A program made the position numbers and the translations under genes. A stretch of 64,000 nucleotides of DNA from Pseudomonas gingeri (lineage in GTDB: Bacteria > Pseudomonadota > Gammaproteobacteria > Pseudomonadales > Pseudomonadaceae), in assembly GCF_013386115.1 (NCBI RefSeq), contig NZ_JACAOR010000011.1, forward strand, positions 124,001 to 188,000, written 5' to 3'. Below, in pieces: positions 57,782-64,000 of this stretch. The notes under the pieces are model-generated. The model saw nothing but the letters and a program-made list of their open reading frames with translations. It did not search any database and had not been told where the DNA came from. Every line of letters starts with the position of its first letter. Position 1 is the first letter of the stretch.

Positions 57782-58458
57782 CAGAGTGTCCGCTCTTCAA
57801 GCACGTAGCCCATGCCGCGCACGGTGTGAATCAGCTTGTTCGGATGGGGATCGTCGATTTTCAGGCGCAGACGGCGGATGGCCACCTCGATGACATTGGT
57901 GTCGCTGTCGAAATTCATGTCCCAGACCTGGGAGGCGATCAGCGATTTGGGCAGCACCTCGCCCTGGCGGCGCAGGAGCATTTCCAGCAGGGCGAACTCC
58001 TTGGCGGTCAGGTCGATGCGCTGGCCCGCCCGTTCGACCCGACGACGAATCAGGTCCAGGCGCAGGTCGGCCACCTGCAGGCTGGTTTCCTGGGTGCTGC
58101 CGCCACGCCTCAGCAGGCTGCGCACCCGCGCCAGCAGTTCGGAGAAGGCGAAAGGCTTGACCAGGTAATCGTCGGCCCCCAGTTCCAGGCCGTGGACACG
58201 GTCTTCGACTGCATCGCGGGCGGTCAAGAACAGCACCGGGATATCCAGGCCGGCCGCGCGGACCGCTTGCAGGATCTGCCAGCCGTCACGACCGGGCAGC
58301 ATCACATCGAGGATCAGCAGGTCGTAGTCGCCGGTCAGCGCCAGATGCTGGCCGGTGGTGCCGTCCGCCACCAGTTCGCTGTTGAATCCGGCCTCGTTCA
58401 GGCCCTGGCGCAGGTAATGGCCGGTTTTCGCTTGGTCTTCGACGATCAGCAGTTTCAT
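57781..58458 (-). CDS. copR: Copper response regulator CopR
   Basis: A 225-residue OmpR-type regulator: receiver with acidic ED near 7-8, phosphoacceptor Asp51 (LLILDVMLPG), Lys near 101 (YLVKPF), and a winged-helix output (TAKEFALLEMLLRRQGEVLPKS, VIEVAIRRLRLKIDDP). By gene order (queF, cupredoxin, copR, copS) it matches PA2809 of P. aeruginosa. It should bind the divergent cop box at 58522 and activate the cupredoxin gene and other copper genes. Confidence 0.93.
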   Translation of the reverse strand: MKLLIVEDQAKTGHYLRQGLNEAGFNSELVADGTTGQHLALTGDYDLLILDVMLPGRDGWQILQAVRAAGLDIPVLFLTARDAVEDRVHGLELGADDYLVKPFAFSELLARVRSLLRRGGSTQETSLQVADLRLDLIRRRVERAGQRIDLTAKEFALLEMLLRRQGEVLPKSLIASQVWDMNFDSDTNVIEVAIRRLRLKIDDPHPNKLIHTVRGMGYVLEERTL

Positions 58459-58521
58459 GGATGACTCATGGCAAATAGAACAGTGACGTTATACAGGTGG
58501 TCCGGTCGCTCCAGCCGAAGC

Positions 58522-58536
58522 TGACAAAGTTGTAAT
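58522..58536. promoter_or_regulatory. Probable CopR (cop) box
   Basis: TGACAAAGTTGTAAT, a near match to the cop-box pattern TTACnnnnnTGTAAT, lies 78-92 bases before the cupredoxin start and 64 bases before copR. Confidence 0.65.
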
Positions 58537-58613
58537 CTGTTCGTCAGCTTGCTGGCAGCGGCCCGCCTCTACAGTCTTGCACAGAGTGAAGCCCATCCCG
58601 TTGGAGTGTGAGT

Positions 58614-59150
58614 ATGTTTGTTGCTACTGGGTTTGTGCGTAACGGTCTGGCGCTTGCCGGCCTGCTGATGCTGAGTCTGCCGGCCTGGGCCTCGCCGGCC
58701 CACTATGACTTCGGCCAGCCCGCACCCGCCGCGAAGGCCACCCGCACTATCGAAGTGACCATGACCGATATCGCCTTCAGCGCCAAGGAGCTGGAGGTCA
58801 AGGCCGGTGAGACCGTGCGTTTCGTGTTGATCAACAAAGGCCGATTGCTGCATGAGTTCAACCTTGGCGAAGCCTCGATGCATGCCGCGCACCAGCAGGA
58901 AATGCTCAAGATGCAGCAGAGCGGCATGTTGACGCCGACCGGCATGCAGATGGCCGGGATGGATCATTCCGCCATGGCGGGCATGGATCACGGGATGAAA
59001 CATGACGATCCCAATAGTGTGCTGGTGGAGCCGGGCAAGACCGCCGAACTGACCTGGACCTTCAGCAAGGCCGATAACCTGCAGTTTGCCTGCAATATTC
59101 CCGGTCATTACCAGGCGGGCATGGTCGGCCAGCTGAAAGTCGACCGCTGA
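58614..59150 (+). CDS. Met/His-rich periplasmic cupredoxin-like copper protein
   Basis: A 178-residue secreted protein. Signal RNGLALAGLLMLSLPAWA, then a plastocyanin/azurin fold: IAFSAKELEVKAGETVRFVL, LLHEFNLG (copper His), and AcNIPGHYQAGM-like C-terminal loop (FACNIPGHYQAGM, Cys/His/Met ligands). Between strands is an insert rich in Met and His (AAHQQEMLKMQQSGM, MQMAGMDHSAMAGMDHGM), which can bind Cu(I)/Cu(II). Divergent from copRS and likely induced by CopR. ATG 58614 is used; a GTG at 58608 is possible. Confidence 0.88.
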   Translation: MFVATGFVRNGLALAGLLMLSLPAWASPAHYDFGQPAPAAKATRTIEVTMTDIAFSAKELEVKAGETVRFVLINKGRLLHEFNLGEASMHAAHQQEMLKMQQSGMLTPTGMQMAGMDHSAMAGMDHGMKHDDPNSVLVEPGKTAELTWTFSKADNLQFACNIPGHYQAGMVGQLKVDR

Positions 59151-59231
59151 GTCAAGCGGGTTTCATCCCCACGCTGAAAGCCGGACGTAAACCCGATAGA
59201 CTTGTCGGGTTCATTCTTTCAGGTTTCCGTT

Positions 59232-60062
59232 ATGCATCCCGCAGCCGAACACTCGCCGCTGGGCAAGTCCAGTGAGTACATCGCTACCTACACCCCGTCC
59301 TTGCTGTTCCCGATCCCGCGCGCGGCGAAATGGGCCGAACTGGGCCTGAGCGCCGATACCTTGCCTTATCGGGGCGTGGATTTCTGGAACTGCTTCGAGC
59401 TGTCCTGGCTGCTGCCGTCGGGCAAACCGGTGGTGGCGATCGGCGAGTTCTGCATTCCCGCGGATTCGCCGAATATCATCGAATCCAAGTCCTTCAAGCT
59501 GTACCTCAACTCCTTGAACCAGACGCCATTCACCGATACCGCGAGCCTGGAGGCGGTGTTGCGTGCCGATCTGTCGGCTGCCGCCGGGAAGCCGGTGGGC
59601 GTGCGGGTCCGCTCCCTGGGCGACGTGCAGGCCGAGGGCGTGGTGGCCTTGCCGGGCGTATGCATCGACGACCTGGATATCAGTGTCAGCGACTATGCCC
59701 ATCCGCGTCCCGAGCTGCTACGTTGCGATGAGTCGCGGGTGATCGAGGAGAGCGTGCACAGCCATCTGCTCAAGTCCAATTGCCCGGTCACCAGCCAGCC
59801 GGACTGGGGTAGCGTTGTCGTCGAGTATCGTGGCGCGGCGCTGGATCACGCGAGCCTGCTGGCGTACCTGGTGAGCTTCCGCCAGCACTCGGATTTCCAT
59901 GAGCAGTGCGTGGAGCGGATCTTCCTCGACCTGCAGCGTCTGCTGAAGCCGGAGAAACTGACGGTGTATGCGCGTTATGTACGGCGGGGCGGGCTGGATA
60001 TCAATCCGTACCGCAGCACCGAGGCGGTCGAGTTCCAGAACCTGCGGTTGGTTCGGCAGTAA
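59232..60062 (+). CDS. queF: NADPH-dependent 7-cyano-7-deazaguanine reductase QueF
   Basis: A 276-residue, long-form (bimodular) QueF. The catalytic Cys is in LKSNCPVTSQPDWG and the substrate Glu in the QDIRV-like part near ESKSFKLYLNSLNQ (QueF motif). It reduces preQ0 to preQ1 in queuosine synthesis. ATG 59232 is chosen (MHPAAEHSPLGKSSEY). Placed next to the copper cluster as in P. aeruginosa (PA2806). Confidence 0.94.
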   Translation: MHPAAEHSPLGKSSEYIATYTPSLLFPIPRAAKWAELGLSADTLPYRGVDFWNCFELSWLLPSGKPVVAIGEFCIPADSPNIIESKSFKLYLNSLNQTPFTDTASLEAVLRADLSAAAGKPVGVRVRSLGDVQAEGVVALPGVCIDDLDISVSDYAHPRPELLRCDESRVIEESVHSHLLKSNCPVTSQPDWGSVVVEYRGAALDHASLLAYLVSFRQHSDFHEQCVERIFLDLQRLLKPEKLTVYARYVRRGGLDINPYRSTEAVEFQNLRLVRQ

Positions 60063-60078
60063 GGTTGAACGCTGACCT

Positions 60079-60163
60079 TGTGGGAGCTGGCTTGCCGGCG
60101 ATGGCGATCGAAAGGACGATGCAAAACTCCAGGGCCTCATCGCCGGCAAGCCGGCTCCCACAG
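60079..60163. repeat. REP doublet (REPIN-like) between queF and acnB
   Basis: Inverted arms TGTGGGAGCTGGCTTGCCGG (from 60079) and CCGGCAAGCCGGCTCCCACA (to about 60162), separated by about 35 bases; one mismatch between arms. Lies between convergent genes. Confidence 0.9.
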
Positions 60164-60223
60164 GTTTCATAGCGTTTTCAAGGCCATGTTTCCCTGGGTA
60201 AAAATCAGATTTGCGCAGGCATG

Positions 60224-60252
60224 AAAAAGCCCCGACGAGTCGGGGCTTTTTC
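60224..60252. terminator. Bidirectional intrinsic terminator of acnB
   Basis: AAAAAGCCCCGA with complement TCGGGGCTTTTT and a four-base loop, 16 bases after the acnB stop on the minus strand; T tracts on both strands. Confidence 0.92.
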
Positions 60253-60267
60253 TATTGCGGGTGTCGC

Positions 60268-62868
60268 TTAGGCTTGAACAACCGGGATCTTGGCGTTCGC
60301 CGCGGCTTCACGGAACTCGGCGATCTGGTCGAAGCTGAGGTAGCGGTAGACATCGGCAGCCATGCTGTCGATCTTGCCCGCGTACTCCATGTATTCCTCG
60401 ACGGTCGGCAGGCGACCCAGGATCGATGCTACGGACGCCAGCTCGGCCGAAGCCAGGTAGACGTTCGCGCCGTCGCCCAGACGGTTCGGGAAGTTACGGG
60501 TCGACGTCGACACCACGGTGGAGTTCGGTTCTACCCGTGCCTGGTTACCCATGCACAGCGAGCAGCCCGGCATTTCCATGCGCGCGCCAGCCTTGCCGTA
60601 GATGCCGTAGTAGCCTTCCTCGGTCAGCTGGTGAGCGTCCATCTTGGTCGGCGGCGACAGCCACAGGCGAGTTGGCAACTGGCCCTTGACCTGATCCAGC
60701 AACTTGCCGGCAGCGCGGAAGTGGCCGATGTTGGTCATGCAGGAACCGATGAACACTTCGTCGATCTTCTCACCGGCAACGCTGGACAGCAGGCGGGCAT
60801 CGTCCGGGTCGTTCGGCGCGCAGAGCACAGGCTCCTTGACGTCGGCCAGGTCGATTTCGATGATTTCGGCGTACTCGGCGTCCTTGTCGGCTTCCAGCAG
60901 CTCAGGGTTGGCGACCCAGGCTTCCATCGCCTGTGCACGACGCTCCAGGGTGCGGGCATCGCCGTAGCCTTCGCCGATCATCCAGCGCAGCAGGGTGATG
61001 TTCGACTTCAGGTACTCGGCGATCGACTCTTTGGACAGCTTGATGGTGCAACCGGCGGCGGAACGTTCGGCCGAGGCGTCGGACAGTTCGAAAGCCTGTT
61101 CGACGGTCAGGGTTTCCAGGCCTTCGATTTCCAGGATGCGGCCGGAGAAGGCGTTCTTCTTGCCTTTCTTCTCGACGGTCAGCAGGCCTTTCTGGATGGC
61201 GTAGTAAGGGATGGCATGGACCAGGTCACGCAGGGTGACGCCAGGTTGCAGCTTGCCCTTGAAACGCACCAGGATCGATTCCGGCATGTCCAGCGGCATG
61301 ACGCCGGTGGCGGCGGCGAAAGCCACCAGGCCGGAGCCGGCCGGGAACGAGATACCGATCGGGAAACGGGTGTGGGAGTCGCCACCGGTGCCGACGGTGT
61401 CCGGCAGCAGCATGCGGTTCAGCCAGCTGTGGATGATGCCGTCGCCCGGACGCAGGGAAACACCGCCACGGGTCATGATGAAGTCAGGCAGGGTGTGGTG
61501 GGTGGTGACGTCGATCGGCTTCGGATAGGCCGCGGTGTGGCAGAACGACTGCATCACCAGGTCGGTGGAGAAACCCAGGCAAGCCAGGTCCTTCAGCTCG
61601 TCACGGGTCATCGGGCCAGTGGTGTCCTGGGAACCGACGGTGGTCATCTTCGGTTCGCAGTAGGTGCCAGGACGAACGCCTGTCACGCCGCAGGCCTTGC
61701 CGACCATTTTCTGCGCCAGGGTGTAGCCCTTGGTGCTTTCAGCCGGGGCTTCCGGCAGCTTGAACAGGGTCGAAGGTGGCAGGCCCAGTTCGGCGCGCGC
61801 CTTCTCGGTCAGGCCACGGCCGATGATCAGCGGGATACGACCGCCGGCACGGACTTCGTCGAGCAGTACCGGGGTCTTCATTTCGAAGGTGGCCAGGACT
61901 TCATCGCTGTTGTGCTTGGTGACCTTGCCAGCATGCGGGTACAGGTCGATCACGTCGCCCATGTTCATGTTGGTGACGTCGAATTCGATTGGCAGTGCGC
62001 CGGCATCTTCCATGGTGTTGTAGAAGATCGGGGCGATCTTGCTGCCGAAGCAGAAGCCGCCTGCGCGCTTGTTCGGCACGTAGGGAACGTCGTCACCGAA
62101 GAACCACAGCACCGAGTTGGTCGCCGATTTACGCGACGAACCGGTACCGACCACGTCACCGACGTAGGCGATCGGGAAGCCGTCGTTGCGCATCTGCTCG
62201 ATCTGTTTCATCGGGCCGATGGCGCCTTGCTGGTCCGGGACGATACCGTCACGGGCCATTTTCAGCATGGCCAGGGCGTGCAGCGGGATGTCAGGACGCG
62301 ACCAGGCGTCTGGAGCCGGCGACAGGTCGTCGGTGTTGGTTTCGCCGGTGACCTTGAATACGCGCAGGCTGATCTTGTCGGCCAGGGTCGGGCGGTTCTT
62401 GAACCACTCGCCGTCGGCCCAGGACTGGATCACGGCCTTGGCGTGGGTGTTGCCGTTACGGGCTTTTTCCGCGACGTCGTGGAAAGCATCGAACATCAAC
62501 AGGGTGTGCTTGAGTTGTGCAGCGGCAACCGGTGCCAGCTCGGCGTCGTCCAGCAGGTCGACCAGGGTCACGATGTTGTAGCCGCCCTGCATGGTGCCGA
62601 GCAGTTCAACAGCGCGTTTCTTGTCGATCAGGGGGGAACTGACTTCGCCCTTGGCCAGGGCGGAGAGGAAACCGGCCTTGACGTAGGCGGCCTCGTCCAC
62701 TCCAGGCGGAACGCGGTTGGTGATCAAGTCAACGAGGAAAGCTTCTTCGCCAGCCGGGGGATTCTTCAGCAGCTCGACCAGGCCTGCGGTTTGTTCGGCG
62801 TTAAGCGGCTGGGGCACGATACCCAGGGCTGCGCGCTCTTCGATATGTTTGCGGTAGGCTTCAAGCAC
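60268..62868 (-). CDS. acnB: Aconitate hydratase B
   Basis: An 866-residue TCA-cycle aconitase of the B type. The HEAT-like domain at the N-terminus (LEAYRKHIEERAALGIVPQP) precedes the swivel and the [4Fe-4S] domains; characteristic segments are GSCMTNIGHFRAAGKLL and GCSLCMGNQARV, with two of the cluster Cys. Start is GTG 62868, with GAGGG eight or more bases upstream; the longer frame to 62937 is rejected because it lacks this signal and conserved start. AcnB also binds RNA when the cluster is lost. Confidence 0.95.
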   Translation of the reverse strand: MLEAYRKHIEERAALGIVPQPLNAEQTAGLVELLKNPPAGEEAFLVDLITNRVPPGVDEAAYVKAGFLSALAKGEVSSPLIDKKRAVELLGTMQGGYNIVTLVDLLDDAELAPVAAAQLKHTLLMFDAFHDVAEKARNGNTHAKAVIQSWADGEWFKNRPTLADKISLRVFKVTGETNTDDLSPAPDAWSRPDIPLHALAMLKMARDGIVPDQQGAIGPMKQIEQMRNDGFPIAYVGDVVGTGSSRKSATNSVLWFFGDDVPYVPNKRAGGFCFGSKIAPIFYNTMEDAGALPIEFDVTNMNMGDVIDLYPHAGKVTKHNSDEVLATFEMKTPVLLDEVRAGGRIPLIIGRGLTEKARAELGLPPSTLFKLPEAPAESTKGYTLAQKMVGKACGVTGVRPGTYCEPKMTTVGSQDTTGPMTRDELKDLACLGFSTDLVMQSFCHTAAYPKPIDVTTHHTLPDFIMTRGGVSLRPGDGIIHSWLNRMLLPDTVGTGGDSHTRFPIGISFPAGSGLVAFAAATGVMPLDMPESILVRFKGKLQPGVTLRDLVHAIPYYAIQKGLLTVEKKGKKNAFSGRILEIEGLETLTVEQAFELSDASAERSAAGCTIKLSKESIAEYLKSNITLLRWMIGEGYGDARTLERRAQAMEAWVANPELLEADKDAEYAEIIEIDLADVKEPVLCAPNDPDDARLLSSVAGEKIDEVFIGSCMTNIGHFRAAGKLLDQVKGQLPTRLWLSPPTKMDAHQLTEEGYYGIYGKAGARMEMPGCSLCMGNQARVEPNSTVVSTSTRNFPNRLGDGANVYLASAELASVASILGRLPTVEEYMEYAGKIDSMAADVYRYLSFDQIAEFREAAANAKIPVVQA

Positions 62869-63272
62869 AGTTATTACCCTCATCAGTGGTCCCAAATGGG
62901 TGTCCGGGACGCTCATCCAGAAATGCACGGCACTCATGCGCTGCGGGGCTTTTTGAGCCGCTTAGCCAGAGTTTCCACGATTTCCAACAGAAGCTGTTTT
63001 CAAAGTTTTACGCCTTCGGAACGGGAGCGGATGAGGGTCGGCGCGAGGATTTCCGGGCGGAAATTCCCACGCCAACGCCGTTCTTCAGGATCAACTGTGC
63101 TCGTGACGCTTTGAAAACAGCTTCCAACGGACATTGGCGCCTAAAAAGGCAGGCCGATTCTACGGCATATTCCAGAGAAAGGTAAGTTAAGCCCTACAGG
63201 TTCGGGGGTGACCCCTCTTAGACAAAGGGCTAACATGCGGACCTGTTTTGCTTTTCCGCGTGCTCCCTGCCC
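62869..63272. promoter_or_regulatory. acnB upstream region with a large inverted repeat
   Basis: 404 bases. GAAGCTGTTTTCAAAG at 62990-63005 and its exact complement at 63109-63124 enclose 103 bases, including a smaller hairpin around GGATTTCC-GGGC-GGAAATTCC at about 63048-63067. The segment sits in the likely acnB leader and could be a structured RNA. The other side leads into the DUF1289 gene. Confidence 0.5.
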
Positions 63273-63743
63273 ATGCCCAATCAGACCATCAAGACTCCCT
63301 GCGTCGGCCTCTGCTCCACTGTTTACGGTGATCTGGTGTGTCGCGGCTGCAAGCGCTTCCACCATGAAGTGATCCACTGGAATGGTTACAACGAGGAGGA
63401 GAAGCGCGCGGTCTGGTTGCGCCTGGAGCAATTGCTGGTGCAGGTGATGGTGGCCAAGCTGGAGGTGTTCGATCCGGTCAGGCTGCGCGAGCAACTGGAG
63501 ACCCGCAAGATTCGCTTCGTGCCGCACCAGTCGGAATATTGCTGGGCCTATCAACTGATTGCCCGCGGCGCGCGGGTGATCAGCCAGCTGGACGCCTATG
63601 GCATGGTGCTGCTGCCGGAGTTCCGCGACTGGAACCTGCCGGAACTGCGCGATGCCATTGATCGGGAATTTTTCCTGCTGTCCGAAGCGCACTACCAGCG
63701 TTATATCGCGCCGGGGTTTCTCAAGGACGCGTTCGGCGCCTGA
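63273..63743 (+). CDS. DUF1289 family protein
   Basis: A 156-residue protein. Its N-terminus has the DUF1289 four-Cys motif (TPCVGLCSTVYGDLVCRGCKRFHHEVIHW), a probable zinc or iron site; the rest is helical with no recognised domain. Position after acnB matches PA1788. The start codon ATG 63273 lies after GCTCCCTGCCC without a clear SD. Confidence 0.85.
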   Translation: MPNQTIKTPCVGLCSTVYGDLVCRGCKRFHHEVIHWNGYNEEEKRAVWLRLEQLLVQVMVAKLEVFDPVRLREQLETRKIRFVPHQSEYCWAYQLIARGARVISQLDAYGMVLLPEFRDWNLPELRDAIDREFFLLSEAHYQRYIAPGFLKDAFGA

Positions 63744-63773
63744 GAAACCTGTCGCGGGCCTCCGGCGCCGACT

Positions 63774-64000
63774 TCAACCTCTGGCCAGTTCCTCCAGGTG
63801 ATCGGTGATTTCCTGGGTCTTGAGCACCAGGACGTCGCTTTCCAGTGAGTCCAGGACCACTTCGGCGGTATTGCCGATCAGGGCTCCCGAGATACCGGTG
63901 CGGGCCACTGTTCCGATAACCGTGACCGCCGCGCCGAGCTTGTGGGCCATGTGCGGGATCAGCACGTCCGCGGGGCCTTCGGCGACATGCAGGTGTTCGT
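63774..64000 (-). CDS. UspE-like universal stress protein, C-terminal part
   Basis: The frame stays open to the window edge, giving the last 75 residues. HLHVAEGPADVLIPHMAHKL and VIGTVARTGISGALIGNTAEVVLDSLESDVLVLK form the Usp ATP-binding C-terminal half with the G-2x-G-like NTAE signature of UspE tandem proteins (PA1789-like by position). The N-terminal part is to the right. Confidence 0.88.
   Translation of the reverse strand, partial: EHLHVAEGPADVLIPHMAHKLGAAVTVIGTVARTGISGALIGNTAEVVLDSLESDVLVLKTQEITDHLEELARG

Noticed and set aside
60211..63114. 967-codon frame opposite acnB and similar long frames opposite psl, slt, fadB, topA and mfd
   Set aside because: They are mirror frames of GC-rich genes; translations are rich in Gln/His/Arg/Gly without any domain, while the other strand encodes complete known proteins.

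Overview
The window is a contiguous piece of a chromosome from a fluorescent-group Pseudomonas (P. fluorescens/P. protegens/P. chlororaphis type). This rests on the high-GC coding style, on gene order that closely follows the P. aeruginosa blocks around PA3001-PA3023, PA2986-PA2993, PA2806-PA2810 and PA1787-PA1789 (synteny recalled from memory, not searched), and on Pseudomonas-type REP doublets. It carries no tRNA, rRNA, CRISPR array, insertion sequence or prophage that I can recognise.

Layout. 1-252 is the end of recR. From 803 to 15930, on the minus strand, lies a complete, tightly coupled Psl-type exopolysaccharide operon: pslA-B-D-E-F-G-H-I-J, a hexapeptide acetyltransferase, pslK and a PslC-like GT2. 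It covers sugar-nucleotide supply (PslB), initiation on undecaprenyl phosphate (PslA), glycosyltransfer (PslC-like, F, H, I), flipping (PslK), polymerisation (PslJ), export and chain length (PslD/E) and a glycoside hydrolase (PslG). Next come a YegS-like lipid kinase, a NarL-type two-component pair, a lone Hpt protein and cheV behind a FliA-type promoter. A MOSC protein, Slt lytic transglycosylase, the ABC-F ATPase Uup, a universal stress protein and the fadBA beta-oxidation operon follow.

31.4-47.2 kb is a housekeeping and stress-response stretch: DUF1653, topA, DUF6586, a 77-residue conserved protein, the SOS unit lexA-sulA with two LexA boxes, psrA with a two-site operator, nagZ, a SWIM-SNF2 helicase, csiV, mfd and a GAPDH. 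47.3-52.9 kb holds a citrate-type MFS carrier, apbE, sth, a glycerophosphodiester phosphodiesterase and a PilZ protein. 53.0-56.3 kb is lolCDE. 56.4-59.2 kb is copRS with a Met/His-rich cupredoxin. The end carries queF, acnB, a DUF1289 protein and the start-less part of a UspE-like protein.

The window is mostly core genome. The unusual material lies in the make-up of the psl operon, in several intergenic dyads (psl leader, hpt-cheV, gap, sth, acnB), in three REP doublets that all sit between convergent genes, and in departures from the P. aeruginosa order (no nqr genes beside apbE, no ptrA beside copR, a SNF2 helicase where a nucleoside phosphorylase would be expected). I found no clearly undescribed multi-gene defence or biosynthetic system. 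The best unexplained signal is a 135-bp inverted-repeat structure upstream of acnB.
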